From: Catenovulum adriaticum
Lineage (GTDB): Bacteria > Pseudomonadota > Gammaproteobacteria > Enterobacterales > Alteromonadaceae
Reading direction: 5' to 3'
Length of the DNA stretch: 64,000 nucleotides
Assembly (NCBI RefSeq): GCF_026725475.1
Contig: NZ_CP109966.1
Location: 558,001 to 622,000, forward strand
Both the position numbers and the translations under genes were made by a program. A model generated the notes under the pieces. That model searched no databases and was not told where the DNA came from. It saw only the letters and a list, made by a program, of their open reading frames with translations. Of the stretch, positions 20,000 to 30,339 are shown in pieces; within the stretch, counting starts at the first letter, position 1; each line of letters starts with the position of its first letter.

Positions 20000-20434
20000 T
20001 TTTTAACAAGCTCCAATCTAATTTCTGATCAATAATTTAATCAAGATCTAGGTTTGCATTATTTGCAATTGAAGCCAGCATTCCATAAGTTAGAAAGTTA
20101 ATCACCCGTTAATTAATTGTAACTCACAAAAAGATACATAAAGTCAGTTAGATGCAACACTTTGCCATCTGAAAGCTCAGACAAATACTCGCTTCAGTCA
20201 AGTCATGATGATTAATAATGCTTCATAGACACTTAAATATTTGGATGTAAATTCAATGAAAGATATCCGAACCCAACATTTCCATTTAAGGCACATTGAA
20301 AGGTACAACGGTTAAAAGTTCAGAGGGAAGTTAAATAACACACAATAAATGTTAAAAACAATAATTGTATTATATTAATTATATACCAAAATATATTATA
20401 TTTAGCAATTTATTCACACAACAGAAGGTCACTT
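20000..20434. promoter_or_regulatory. Divergent promoter region of two beta-helix genes
   Basis: The 435-bp gap has no credible gene. It holds TAATTGTATTATATTAATT at 20362-20380, the exact 19-mer found before the TonB receptor at 9402, in the same direction relative to the gene. A second TATTATATTT lies at 20394-20403, about 30 bp before the ATG at 20435, and may be the -10 area. Confidence 0.5.
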
Positions 20435-22468
20435 ATGCACTTTAAAACTCTAATTGCAACTGCCGCCATATTTATATTGGCATGTAGTGCTAATGCTCAA
20501 ATGAATATCCCCAATTTGCCCGCACCGGGCAGTTCATACTTTTCAAACTCACTTGCTTATACAGCTCAAGTGAAACAAGGTAACGGAGCATGGCAAACGT
20601 TATATGTTAAACGTACCGATTCGCAAGATGAGCTGATTACCAGTAATAACGGCAATGTGTTTAAAAACAGAAGCTTTAACTTTGCGCCATTTTCGTTTGA
20701 TAAAAACGCCGGCAATATAACCATTCGTGTTAGTAAAAATGCCAGTATTATCTCTGAAAATGTATCAACAAATGCGAGCAACGTCGAAGTCATCAACGCG
20801 GATTCAGCGCCCATAAAAATTGATAATAACACCATAGAATTTAACTTAGACTCGCCCAAATATGTCATTGTTAATTTCGACATCCCGAGCAATATCAACA
20901 GTCACAATGGACACCAAGTGGTAAAACATCCGTTGGCCATATTTGTCGATGAAGTCAACTCAGATAACAATGAGCCATCAGCTGCAAACGGTCAAACTAA
21001 ACTGGTTTACGATAGCAATACTACCTACCAAGATATGTATGATGCAGACATCATAGTGTTTAGAGGCGGTTTTCATGATGTAAAAAACCATCAAGCTCAA
21101 GGTGCAATCCCGGCTAACAATGGTAAAACAATTTGGTTTCATCCGCGCGCACTAGTCACTGGTTATATTGAACGTGCAGCTGGTGGCGGTTTAGGCGACA
21201 ACATACTAATTTATGGTCGTGGCGTTTTGTACATGGGTGATTTTCGCAACCCAACTAATACCCCCAACACAGGCCCTTATTGGAAACCCGGCCAAAATAA
21301 CAACAGCAATACAGGTATGTTTGAAGCCATTATTGCCGGCTCTAATAGCACAATTCGCGGCTTAATCATTGCTGATACCATGTGGCATGGTGTAGTCGTG
21401 CGTGATAACAGCACCATAGAAAATGTAAAACTTTGGGGTTGGCATGGCAATAACGACGCGTTTCGTCCGTCAAATGGCAGCCTTATTAAAGGTAATTTTA
21501 TTCGCGCGGTAGATGATGCCTTGTATACACGCGCTATTACAGTAGAAGATAACTTATTTTACCAAAGCTTTAATGGCGCAATTGCCACGTGCGGTTGGGA
21601 AAATGTCGCCGATTCCGGAAATACTTTATTTAACAACAATATTATATACCGACCAGAATGGGCGGGCGGCCTAGGTAATAACAATGGCATATTGGCTTCA
21701 CAAATTGGCCCTTATACTGAGTGTAAAAACATCCAATTTAATAACACACGTATTTATGGTGATATTGCGGGTATCACTAACTTGAAAGAGTCTAGCCGCT
21801 TAGCTCAAGCTGTTTACGATCCAGATAAGCACCAAGGTATACCCGGTATTCGTAATGTGACTTTTAACAATATTACATTGTACGGTAGCTTACTTAACAA
21901 AAGTAAAATTGACCCCTCTTCAAATATCGTGATTGAAGATATTGTTTTTCACAACTTTAAAGTAACAGATTATAAAACGGGTTATACCAATAACTCGGAT
22001 AGAACCGCTTTATTTCAAGGCTCTCAATTAACCAATGATAATGTTTTAAAAATTACCAGTGGCAGTAATGCAACTGTCGCAGAAGACACTTACTTTTTAG
22101 ATCACAAAGCATCGCTAGAGCGTTTACGCTATCGCTCTTCATATAATGATTTTATTGTCGCATCAGGCACAGGTACTTGGCTGCAGTGGCAAGTTGTGCA
22201 TACCGACGGCGAGTGGTTTAAAATTATTCACGTGGCGACTGGAAAAATACTTGGTTCAAACAACAGCAATAATATTGAGCTATTTAATGCAAATACAACA
22301 GGCAACGACTACCAATGGAAATTTGTTAATGAAGGTGAATACGGCCGCATAATCCATCGTTCATCAGGACTGCGTATCCACATTAAAGAAGACGACAGCC
22401 AGTTTGAATTAGGACCAAATACTTGGACAGGTAATCGAACTTTATGGAAGTTGACTTCAGTTAACTAA
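20435..22468 (+). CDS. GH49-like beta-helix glycosidase with C-terminal lectin-like domain
   Basis: The 677-residue protein has a signal peptide (cleavage near ANA-Q) and is a clear paralogue of the 15697 protein over the beta-sandwich and beta-helix (for example FNFAPFSFD, DIIVFRGGFHDV, YGRGVLYMGDFRNP). The motif is NNDAFRP (Asp341) and VDDALY (Asp360, Asp361): the usual Gly after the first Asp is Ala. After about residue 540 follows a C-terminal domain with WLQWQVV and YQWKFV, again ricin/CBM13-like but more degenerate. Its last 12 bp overlap the convergent sulfatase gene. Expected to be secreted; substrate unknown. AAGG just before the ATG is the ribosome-binding site. Confidence 0.75.
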   Translation: MHFKTLIATAAIFILACSANAQMNIPNLPAPGSSYFSNSLAYTAQVKQGNGAWQTLYVKRTDSQDELITSNNGNVFKNRSFNFAPFSFDKNAGNITIRVSKNASIISENVSTNASNVEVINADSAPIKIDNNTIEFNLDSPKYVIVNFDIPSNINSHNGHQVVKHPLAIFVDEVNSDNNEPSAANGQTKLVYDSNTTYQDMYDADIIVFRGGFHDVKNHQAQGAIPANNGKTIWFHPRALVTGYIERAAGGGLGDNILIYGRGVLYMGDFRNPTNTPNTGPYWKPGQNNNSNTGMFEAIIAGSNSTIRGLIIADTMWHGVVVRDNSTIENVKLWGWHGNNDAFRPSNGSLIKGNFIRAVDDALYTRAITVEDNLFYQSFNGAIATCGWENVADSGNTLFNNNIIYRPEWAGGLGNNNGILASQIGPYTECKNIQFNNTRIYGDIAGITNLKESSRLAQAVYDPDKHQGIPGIRNVTFNNITLYGSLLNKSKIDPSSNIVIEDIVFHNFKVTDYKTGYTNNSDRTALFQGSQLTNDNVLKITSGSNATVAEDTYFLDHKASLERLRYRSSYNDFIVASGTGTWLQWQVVHTDGEWFKIIHVATGKILGSNNSNNIELFNANTTGNDYQWKFVNEGEYGRIIHRSSGLRIHIKEDDSQFELGPNTWTGNRTLWKLTSVN

Positions 22469-23890
22469 ACTTCTTTCTCCGGTAATTAAAGTTTTCCAAC
22501 TGCTCGGAACGGATAACAGGCGCGGTGTTTGAGTGTTCTTAACATCGTCGCCTTGCTCGATCATCCACTTTTTAAGTTTTGTTTTAAGCATATTAGCAAT
22601 GCTTTGTGTTTCAGGTTTGTCAATTAAGTTATTCATCTCCCAAGGATCTTCATCTATTCGATATAATTCAAATTCTGGATTTGCGTAATAGTTCATTACT
22701 GTTTCCATTGCCCTTTGATCATTAAGGCCAAGCTCCCACCATTCATGCCAATAACCACCTGCCCCATCGCGGCGCAACAGATCACTGTGATTAGTAAAAG
22801 CATATTCTGGGTGAATGTTGTGAATGAGCTTCCATTTATCTGTACGAATTGCACGGCTTGGGTAGATATTTTTGTTACCATCGGCTGTGGTTGTCGTAAA
22901 TATTTCTGTTCTGTGTTGGTCTGAATTTCCAAATAAAACATCTTTGAATGAACGACCATCTAAGTTTTCCGCGACCTTTCCGCCTGTAATGTCAATTAGG
23001 GTTGGCAATAAATCAACCCAGCTAATCATTGCATTTGTTTGTCCTGACTTGATATGTCCTGGCCAATGGGCAACAAAAGGTACTCGTGTGCCATAATCGT
23101 AGAGGGTCCATTTACCAAAAGGCCATTGTGAACCGTGATCAGCACTATGGATAAATAAAGTATTATCACCTAAGTGTTGTTTTTGTAATGCAAACAACTT
23201 GCCCGCTAATCGGTCGAGTTCTTTAATTTGTTGATAATATTTAGCTCGATGTCGGCGGGTCTCTGGTGTGTCTAAAAACTTTGGTGGCAGCTCAACTCGT
23301 TCTGGGCTAAATTCAACTTCAGGATCATTCCATGGTACATGTGGGTTTGTTGTGCCAACAAATAAACAGAGTGGCTTATCAGATTTGCGCTGTTTAAAAA
23401 AATCAGCCACCATACGGTCAAGCTTTCCGATGTTATCATAATTATACAAATTTGAATGCGGTCGGTAGCTGTCAAAACCGTAACTTTCGCCTCTCGCCTT
23501 GCTACCATGAGCCACTTTGCCAAAAGCAGCAACTTCATAACCTAGCGCTTTCAAATCATTGATTAAACTTTTTACATCCTTTTTTGGATACTGATGATTT
23601 TCTTCTGCGCCATTCTTAGCTGGCATTAAACCAGTTAACATAGCTGCTCTGCTAGGTGCACAAGCAGGTGACGCTACATAAGCATGATTAAATACAAGGC
23701 CGTCTGCAGCAATTTTCTCAAGTTCAGGCGTTGGAATAAATTCATTTCCATATAGGCTCATATCTCGTTGAGATAAATCATCCGCTAAGTAAATAACAAT
23801 ATTTGGTTTATTTTTCGTATCAGCGAGCAACGATGCACTGAGGCAAAGCCCTATAACAACCCCTAGTATTTGTATTAGCTTACTTCTCAT
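22457..23890 (-). CDS. Secreted S1-type sulfatase (CAPSR)
   Basis: The 477-residue protein has a signal peptide and an alkaline-phosphatase-type sulfatase fold. Asp37-Asp38 (LADDLS) are metal ligands, and Cys77 in ACAPSR is the residue converted to formylglycine. HSADHGSQWPFGKWTLYD is the C-terminal metal/active-site stretch. The TPELEKIAADG and YGFDSYRPH segments recall heparan N-sulfatase-like (SGSH) members, but the sulfate ester it cuts is unknown. I choose ATG 23890; a TTG one codon upstream is also possible. It overlaps the upstream sulfatase by 11 bp and is the last gene of the long leftward operon. Maturation needs a formylglycine-generating or anaerobic enzyme not seen here. Confidence 0.93.
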   Translation of the reverse strand: MRSKLIQILGVVIGLCLSASLLADTKNKPNIVIYLADDLSQRDMSLYGNEFIPTPELEKIAADGLVFNHAYVASPACAPSRAAMLTGLMPAKNGAEENHQYPKKDVKSLINDLKALGYEVAAFGKVAHGSKARGESYGFDSYRPHSNLYNYDNIGKLDRMVADFFKQRKSDKPLCLFVGTTNPHVPWNDPEVEFSPERVELPPKFLDTPETRRHRAKYYQQIKELDRLAGKLFALQKQHLGDNTLFIHSADHGSQWPFGKWTLYDYGTRVPFVAHWPGHIKSGQTNAMISWVDLLPTLIDITGGKVAENLDGRSFKDVLFGNSDQHRTEIFTTTTADGNKNIYPSRAIRTDKWKLIHNIHPEYAFTNHSDLLRRDGAGGYWHEWWELGLNDQRAMETVMNYYANPEFELYRIDEDPWEMNNLIDKPETQSIANMLKTKLKKWMIEQGDDVKNTQTPRLLSVPSSWKTLITGERSLVN

Positions 23891-25340
23891 CAAAATGCCC
23901 CTCGTTTTTATAATCCCAATCTAATGCTAGCCCGCCTTCGGGAATTCCTTTCGGGTAGTGTCTCCCACTAGGGTTTTTACGGTTAACCGCATCGGCTTCT
24001 GTCATCACGCCCTTATCGCCTTGCTGTGCCATCCAAGCTTTAAGCTCGTTAAATAGTTTTTCTTGGATGTGGCTGAGTTCTTTTTTACCTGCTAAATTAG
24101 TCAGCTCGTAAGGGTCTTGTTTTACATCATAAAGTTCAAATTCTGGTCGCTGCGAATATGCGTTGGCGCGTGCAAGCGCTAATTCGTCTTTTTTCAACCA
24201 AGAGTTAAGTGTGCCAGATGGCCCCCCTTGCTTAACGACAGTATTAGAAAAAGCTTGTTGATGATTTAAATTCCAAACCAGTCGGTATGTGTTACTGCGT
24301 ATTGTTCTGATGGGGTAACTGTCTGAACCAGAATAAATACCCTTTGTTGTTTGAACCGCATACGCATATTGCCTATGTGTTTTTGCAGGATTTGAAATAA
24401 CGCCAAGTAAACTCTTTCCATCTAGTGGAATATTAGTTGTATCGCCACCCGCAGCTTCAATTAGGGTAGGTACAATGTCGGCATATTGGATAATGGCTTC
24501 CGTTTCTTGTTCTCGATTAATGTTATTTGGCCAGCGCATCAGTGCAGCTGCTCTATGGCCGTTATCATAAAGCGTCCACTTGGCAAAAGGGAAATTTGAG
24601 CCTTGTTCTGATAGGTAAATTGCCAATGTATTGTTCGCTTCTCCTGACTCTTCCAGCATATTCATTATCGTACCGAACTGCTGATCCATATAGGTAATTT
24701 CTGCATAATAAGCACTCAATGCTCGACGAGTTTCAATGGTATCAACCAAATAATCCGGCACGGTTAAACTTTCTGGAAGATATGCTGATTTATCGCCTCT
24801 AAACCATGGTGTATGAGGTTGATTAGTCGCGACAATGAGTGCCCATGGTTGATCAGTTTCTTTAAAAAAGCGCTCTGCCAACTTTAGATTTAAATCAATT
24901 TGACTTTGTTTTGTATCACCATGCTTACCGCCAAGGTATTCAAAACTAAAACTGGCATGTGGGGCTTCATGACGTTTCCCCATTAACGCAACCCGATAAC
25001 CCAAAGGACGAAGATAGTTAGGTAAACTTCGTGTACCTTCATAAGCTGCACCATGGTTAGGATGCGCACCGCTACGAACGGGCTGCAATCCAGAATAAAG
25101 CTCCATCCGAGTAGGCGCGCACATAGCCGAGCTAGAAAATGCTTGGTTAAATTTTAAACCTTGTTTAGCAAAGGCATCTAGATTTGGAGTTTTAACGTCC
25201 GGATTTCCATAAACGCCAATATCTCGGAAAGTAAGGTCATCCGAAATAAAGATTAAGAAATTTGGTTGTTTGCCTTTTGCCAAAATTGGAAACGATACAA
25301 GCCAAGTTAAAACAATGATGATGATTATTGATAGTTTCAT
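23880..25340 (-). CDS. Secreted S1-type sulfatase (CAPTR)
   Basis: The 486-residue protein starts at ATG 25340, which forms an ATGA overlap with the stop of the upstream sulfatase; a longer reading frame to 25400 exists but would run through that gene and hide the signal peptide (MKLSIIIIIVLTWLVSF). Asp34-Asp35 (ISDDLT) bind metal. Cys74 in MCAPTR is the formylglycine residue, with Thr replacing the common Ser. It resembles the next gene (DDL, YGN, FAKWTLYD) and is probably an old duplicate with altered specificity. Likely periplasmic, removing sulfate from imported oligosaccharides. Confidence 0.93.
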   Translation of the reverse strand: MKLSIIIIIVLTWLVSFPILAKGKQPNFLIFISDDLTFRDIGVYGNPDVKTPNLDAFAKQGLKFNQAFSSSAMCAPTRMELYSGLQPVRSGAHPNHGAAYEGTRSLPNYLRPLGYRVALMGKRHEAPHASFSFEYLGGKHGDTKQSQIDLNLKLAERFFKETDQPWALIVATNQPHTPWFRGDKSAYLPESLTVPDYLVDTIETRRALSAYYAEITYMDQQFGTIMNMLEESGEANNTLAIYLSEQGSNFPFAKWTLYDNGHRAAALMRWPNNINREQETEAIIQYADIVPTLIEAAGGDTTNIPLDGKSLLGVISNPAKTHRQYAYAVQTTKGIYSGSDSYPIRTIRSNTYRLVWNLNHQQAFSNTVVKQGGPSGTLNSWLKKDELALARANAYSQRPEFELYDVKQDPYELTNLAGKKELSHIQEKLFNELKAWMAQQGDKGVMTEADAVNRKNPSGRHYPKGIPEGGLALDWDYKNEGHFDEK

Positions 25341-26803
25341 TGATAGCCACTTATATCGGGATTTTCTTGCATAAAATACATGTTCATTTCTTGCCACCAC
25401 TTCAGTAATTGGGGTTTCATTTGTGAAACTTGTTCTGGTACTTGTAGCGCTAAATTGGTTTTCTCACCCAAATCTTTTTCTAAGTTAAACAACATCACTT
25501 GACTGCCATCAGGGTTCATCAACAATTTATAATTACCATCACGCATGGCAAGTTTAGGACTACGGTGAGCTTTTAGCCCTGGACGAATAGTAGGGTAAAC
25601 ACCATATTCCCAAAAAAGAGGTTTGCTTCTTATTTGGTTGCCACCTATCAGTGCCTTGGACATGTCCTCACCATCAAGCTCTACATTCGCCGGAAGCTTC
25701 AAGTCGGCCATAACGGCCAAACTAGGTAGAATATCAATTGCGGAAAACCAAGTATTGTTATTAACTATTCCGGCTTTAATTTTGGACGGCCAACGGATTA
25801 AAAATGGCATCCGGATACCGCCTTCGTATAAACTCCACTTTCGACCAAAAAAAGGGCCTGTAAAACCGGGTGGTGGCGTCATATTTAGTTTATAATAATG
25901 CCCCCAGTCAGTTGGTCCGTTATCTGAAGTGAGCATAACGATGGTATTGTTAGCCAACCCAGCTTCGTCAATTGCGTTGAGTAAGCGGCCTATTTGTCTA
26001 TCCATTTCATCTAAAACCGCAAAAAATTTATCTTCTTTGATATGTCGTCCTTTACCCTGCCATTTCTCTAATTTCGCCTCCGATGGCATATGCGCATCAT
26101 GCACATCGTTAGGAAACATATTGACCAAAAACGGTTGGCCTTTATGCCGCTGAATAAAGTCAATAGCTTTATCTACATAAGTTTCTGTTGTTTGATGTTT
26201 GCGTTTTGAAAGAATTTGTCCTTTATCTGGCGAGTACTGCCAGCTGAGCCTTTGATTACCATGCTTTTGCCAAAGAATACGATTACCAAGCCCTTCAAAT
26301 GAAACCAGCGATTCATCGTAACCGTAAGCTTTAGGCAAAGGCGCATTATCAACATCTCTGCCGCCACCTATGTGCCATTTCCCAAAATGAGCCGTTGCAT
26401 AACCTGCCTGTTGAAATAGCTTTGCATACGTCAAACGCTCAGCAGACATAAAATCAGCCATGTTGCGCTGCGCATTATTTTTTCGGCTTTCTAAAAAGGA
26501 GTTTATGCGCTCTCTGTGAGGGTAAACGCCTGTTTTTAATGCAACCCTAGAAGGTGAGCAAATAGGTGAATTGACATAAAAATTGGTAAATTTCTGGCCT
26601 TCTTTTGCCAACCTGTCGATATGTGGTGTCGGAACTTGATCATTACCAAATGCACTGATATCGCCATAGCCCATATCATCGATGAAAATCATAACGACAT
26701 TGGGTTTATCGTGTTCTGATTCTATCCGAGTTTCTTTATCAACAGTATTTGCACAAGCCCCTAGTAACGATAAAGTACAAATGATACTGATGAATTTTAA
26801 CAT
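25337..26803 (-). CDS. Lipoprotein S1-type sulfatase (CSPSR)
   Basis: The 488-residue protein starts best at ATG 26803, with AAGAGG eight bases upstream and a proper lipoprotein signal (LGAC, Cys17). The longer frame to 26839 lacks these. Asp42-Asp43 (IDDMGYGD) are metal ligands and Cys82 in ICSPSR is the formylglycine residue. AHFGKWHIGGG and LTSDNGPTDWG are classic sulfatase stretches. It belongs to the arylsulfatase-A-like group; the sugar position is not known. It follows the beta-helix gene by 108 bp and is coupled by ATGA to the next sulfatase. Confidence 0.93.
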   Translation of the reverse strand: MLKFISIICTLSLLGACANTVDKETRIESEHDKPNVVMIFIDDMGYGDISAFGNDQVPTPHIDRLAKEGQKFTNFYVNSPICSPSRVALKTGVYPHRERINSFLESRKNNAQRNMADFMSAERLTYAKLFQQAGYATAHFGKWHIGGGRDVDNAPLPKAYGYDESLVSFEGLGNRILWQKHGNQRLSWQYSPDKGQILSKRKHQTTETYVDKAIDFIQRHKGQPFLVNMFPNDVHDAHMPSEAKLEKWQGKGRHIKEDKFFAVLDEMDRQIGRLLNAIDEAGLANNTIVMLTSDNGPTDWGHYYKLNMTPPPGFTGPFFGRKWSLYEGGIRMPFLIRWPSKIKAGIVNNNTWFSAIDILPSLAVMADLKLPANVELDGEDMSKALIGGNQIRSKPLFWEYGVYPTIRPGLKAHRSPKLAMRDGNYKLLMNPDGSQVMLFNLEKDLGEKTNLALQVPEQVSQMKPQLLKWWQEMNMYFMQENPDISGYQ

Positions 26804-26911
26804 ACTATTTGTACCTCTTAGCTTTATATGGTTTGTCATGACTGCAAGTTTAAGTTTTGTGATCGTTTGTCTATATTTGACTCTACTAAATCAGTTATGT
26901 GAAATTCTGAT

Positions 26912-29287
26912 TTATTCAAATGTCACATCCTCTTCGTTGTCAGTCTTCAGCTTTTCGAACATTCCAGTTGAAGTTTTATTTGGGTCAGTTATCAATGAAC
27001 CGTTGAGATTAAAATTGACAAATCGAATATTACTGATGTTGCCAGAACCATTGTCAAAATCTTCAATGGCATTAAGCAACAAAGTATTTTGAAGCTGTCC
27101 GTTACCACCTATTACACGTCCGTTGATTTTTTCATTTTTTATATCAACTAGTTCTTCGTAAGTAGGCATGTAATCCACATATATATTTTCGAATAACCAA
27201 TTGTTATACGACTGATTTGGGTAAAATTCGTTGCGTAAATAAATGACTCTAGAGGTGGGGCCTTCCATCCAAACATTACGCATGGTGATGTTAGAAATCT
27301 GACCACTGCGGGCGTCACCTGCAGGTCTTTCTGTTAGGTTGGCTAAACCACGGTTTTTGTTGAGCCCTGTCCATTCAGTATGAACTACATGGATATTTTC
27401 AATCAGTACATTATTAACGGTTTTTGGAAACCAACCAAATTGGAATATACCGCCATTATCCATTTGCCAAACCACACAGTCTTTTATCGATGCGTTAGAG
27501 TGGTAAATCTTAAAGGCATCATCCATGGCTGATACAAAACAGTCTGTCATTTGAGTGCCGGTACCAACGTCGAAACCATCGTTGTTATAGCGCCAATTAC
27601 CCAACATTTTTATGTTGCTAATTTTAGCCCAAGAGTTATTGCTATCAGCCTCTGCGCCAAAGACGTAAAAAGAACCGTTTACAAGTGTTAAGCCTTCAAC
27701 TATCAGTTCATCTTGTTCAGCGTCTAATAGTTTAATACCTTCACGAGGACAACCATTAGAATAATTATTTTCATCAACACACACTCGCTCGGCTAAAGGC
27801 AAAGTGCTGCCAGTATAATATTTAGTTTTATCCGCCCGCCATGGAAATTTCTCACCAGAAATAATGCCACGACCTGAAATGGTGTAACCCTTACCAGGAC
27901 CGCTATTATGATCGGCGTTTATCGCACCAATCACATAAGCACCGCCTGCTAAATATACGTGTTTTACATTCGCTGGTACCTCCCAATAACTCAATTCATG
28001 TGTGCCTGGGGCAAAATAAACAACCGCTTTTGTTTTAGCTTTTTCCCTATCAAAGGCATCCCCGTTTTCAACCAAATAAGTTGTGCTCGCTGCTTTATCA
28101 GGTACGGGCGCGATATCTTCTGCTTCAGTACGATCAGCAAACAACAATAATGAATCCAACGGAATATCTTTTAATGGTGCGTATCGATTATCTTTAAATT
28201 CGATTGATAGCTTTCGATTAGATTGCAGAACACGGATTTTTATCGTTTTCTTGCCTAAATCTTTATCGAGCACCTGATATGCAACACCTGACAGCGAGGT
28301 TGGTCGCACTATAATATCGGTGACTGTACCTGCATCGGCTAATTTTGTTATATCAACATCAACGTGACGAATATTTGCATTAAACGAAAATTGTGACCAC
28401 GCAAATGAACGCTCTGTGTTACGGTATGAATCTGCTCCGTCTTTTGTGCCCGGTTTTAGTTTTGGTGACATCGACGGTACTGGTGGAATGGTTTGCAGAA
28501 CTGTCAATTCAGTATCCTCAATTGAAACACTGAACTTTTCAGATAAATTAACCGCTGGCAGTTCACCAAAGGTGTAAATTTGCAAATCAGCAGATCGATT
28601 CGGTTCCGCAATCACTCTGATTGTTTTGACAGTCACAATCACATTATCACTTGTAGTAGCACCTTCATTGTCCGTTGCGTGAAGCGTAAACGTTAGTTCA
28701 GTGTCTTCATTTACATCGGGTGCTACAAAACTTGCCTCAACTGTATCTGCGTTTAATAATTGAACATTTGGCCCACTCGTTTGTTGCCATGCAATACTTT
28801 GTATTTCACCATCCGTATCACTCACAGTACCTTGTAAATTTACCAATTTTTCAGAAATTATGTTTTGATCTGGCCCTGCTAAAGCAACAGGTGGTTGGTT
28901 TATATTCTTAATCAATACTGGGAAGTCTGTACTCGCCTTGGCACCATCATTGTCAGTAACCGTAACCCGAAAGCTTAACGTTTCGTCGCTGGTAACAGAT
29001 GGTGCTTGGAAATTGAGTGAAGACAACTCACCATTAAAACTCACTTGCGTGCCTGACAGCTGCTGCCATTGAAATCGCTCAACAGTCCCATCTTCATCTG
29101 CTGAGTCCGCTTTCACCTCGACTTGTGTTTTTTCGTCAATGATTTGGGGCGATACCGAGATGGTTGGTACTTGATTGCTGGTGTCTTCTGTTTCATTTGC
29201 ACGCTGGTTGCTGCTGCCACAAGCTGTTAAAACAGACAATATCAAAAAATTTATTACCAACGACTTAACTTTAAAATATATCATCAT
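26912..29287 (-). CDS. GH49-like beta-helix lipoprotein with two Ig/PKD-like domains
   Basis: The 791-residue lipoprotein (LTAC, Cys23) has two tandem PKD/REJ-like beta-sandwich domains at about 40-130 and 130-220 (DEDGTVERFQWQQLSG; DTDGEIQSIAWQQTSG). A GH49-type N-terminal sandwich and right-handed beta-helix follow. The motif is NNDGFDV (Asp570) and MDDAFKIY (Asp589, Asp590), then GGIFQFGWFPKTVNNVLIENIHVVHTEW, which I judge the closest of the set to GH49 dextranase/isopullulanase. The Ig modules suggest surface display or glycan binding. It starts 8 bp after the upstream GH43 stop with AGGTG before the ATG, so translation is coupled. Substrate unknown. Confidence 0.78.
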   Translation of the reverse strand: MMIYFKVKSLVINFLILSVLTACGSSNQRANETEDTSNQVPTISVSPQIIDEKTQVEVKADSADEDGTVERFQWQQLSGTQVSFNGELSSLNFQAPSVTSDETLSFRVTVTDNDGAKASTDFPVLIKNINQPPVALAGPDQNIISEKLVNLQGTVSDTDGEIQSIAWQQTSGPNVQLLNADTVEASFVAPDVNEDTELTFTLHATDNEGATTSDNVIVTVKTIRVIAEPNRSADLQIYTFGELPAVNLSEKFSVSIEDTELTVLQTIPPVPSMSPKLKPGTKDGADSYRNTERSFAWSQFSFNANIRHVDVDITKLADAGTVTDIIVRPTSLSGVAYQVLDKDLGKKTIKIRVLQSNRKLSIEFKDNRYAPLKDIPLDSLLLFADRTEAEDIAPVPDKAASTTYLVENGDAFDREKAKTKAVVYFAPGTHELSYWEVPANVKHVYLAGGAYVIGAINADHNSGPGKGYTISGRGIISGEKFPWRADKTKYYTGSTLPLAERVCVDENNYSNGCPREGIKLLDAEQDELIVEGLTLVNGSFYVFGAEADSNNSWAKISNIKMLGNWRYNNDGFDVGTGTQMTDCFVSAMDDAFKIYHSNASIKDCVVWQMDNGGIFQFGWFPKTVNNVLIENIHVVHTEWTGLNKNRGLANLTERPAGDARSGQISNITMRNVWMEGPTSRVIYLRNEFYPNQSYNNWLFENIYVDYMPTYEELVDIKNEKINGRVIGGNGQLQNTLLLNAIEDFDNGSGNISNIRFVNFNLNGSLITDPNKTSTGMFEKLKTDNEEDVTFE

Positions 29288-29295
29288 AGCACCTA

Positions 29296-30339
29296 TTAAA
29301 AGCTCACCTTGCCAACACCCTTAGCGGTCATTTTTATAGGCTTAATGAATCCGTTGTTGTCATAAAACATTTCTTCAATTGCGGTTTTTCTGGCGTTATT
29401 CGGGCCTCGGTAAGGACCTTCGCCTTCTACATTTTCCCAGCGATGATAAACCATGTACCATTTATCTGTTTTGGCATTGTGGATAATGGAATGGTGACCT
29501 GGACCTTTAAAATTATCATCACTTTTCATTAAGTTGCCCTTAAATGTCCAAGGGCCTGTTGGCGACTCTGAAGTAGAATAGTAGACTGAATAGTTTGCTT
29601 TATTAAAGCGGCCGTGACTGTAGGTAAAATGGTACATACCATTGTGATAATGGATAAAAGCGCCTTCAGTAAATTTTTCTGGTGTATCTACTTTAATTTC
29701 TTGTTTAATGCTGATCATGTCATCATTAAGTTCAAATACACGAAGCGTTGAACCCGCACTTCCGCCTGCATAAAGATAGTGTTTACCACTTTTGGGATCT
29801 TTAAATACCATGGGATCTATGGCTTCAAAGCGACGACCCGTCCGTTGTGCTGGGTCCTTATGTTGATTTTGGTCTTTAACTAATGCAATGCCCGAATCAT
29901 TAAAAGGCCCGACAGGTGAATCAGAGACGGCAACGCCAATATATGAAGGCATAGGACCAGCTGAGTAGTAAAAATAGTATTTACCATTATTTTTATGAAT
30001 ACCAGGCGCCCAAGGTCGTTTTTGCTCAGGTAACCATTCAATTTTGTTAAAATCTAAAATGGGTCCATGTTTTTGCCAATCAACCAAATTTTTTGAGGAG
30101 AAAGCATAAAATTTACGATCCCACTGCCCATGTGTTGGATAAATATATACAGTGCCATCTTCCACCATTGCATGTGGGTCAGCCGCATCATCCAGTACAA
30201 AGTTATAATTTATATTTGAATCTTGTTTAGTAACTGTTTCGGTTGACGTCATTGAGCATGATACAACCAATAAAACAGATGTAAGTGTGGTGAATTTTTT
30301 TAACATTTCTATTTGTACCATTTTAATTTTGAAAAACAT
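29296..30339 (-). CDS. GH43 lipoprotein glycosidase
   Basis: The 347-residue protein is a five-bladed propeller hydrolase with lipobox VVSC (Cys28). The catalytic base is probably Asp54 (DDAADPHAM), the pKa-setting Asp is in FEAIDPMVF, and the acid Glu is in FTEGAFIHYHNG. It lacks the extra C-terminal sandwich of the 13922 enzyme. The start at 30339 overlaps the upstream stop as TAATG; ATG 30306 would also leave a workable lipoprotein signal. GH43 members release arabinofuranose, xylose or galactose. With two other GH43 genes in the same operon it should act on side chains or ends. Outer-membrane or periplasmic. Confidence 0.88.
   Translation of the reverse strand: MFFKIKMVQIEMLKKFTTLTSVLLVVSCSMTSTETVTKQDSNINYNFVLDDAADPHAMVEDGTVYIYPTHGQWDRKFYAFSSKNLVDWQKHGPILDFNKIEWLPEQKRPWAPGIHKNNGKYYFYYSAGPMPSYIGVAVSDSPVGPFNDSGIALVKDQNQHKDPAQRTGRRFEAIDPMVFKDPKSGKHYLYAGGSAGSTLRVFELNDDMISIKQEIKVDTPEKFTEGAFIHYHNGMYHFTYSHGRFNKANYSVYYSTSESPTGPWTFKGNLMKSDDNFKGPGHHSIIHNAKTDKWYMVYHRWENVEGEGPYRGPNNARKTAIEEMFYDNNGFIKPIKMTAKGVGKVSF

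Noticed and set aside
23880..25400. Longer start for the second sulfatase (25400)
   Set aside because: The extra 20 residues overlap the upstream gene and bury the signal peptide; ATG 25340 gives an ATGA coupling and a clean signal.
25337..26839. Longer start for the third sulfatase (26839)
   Set aside because: ATG 26803 has a good AAGAGG site and a proper lipoprotein signal; the longer form adds a polar leader.
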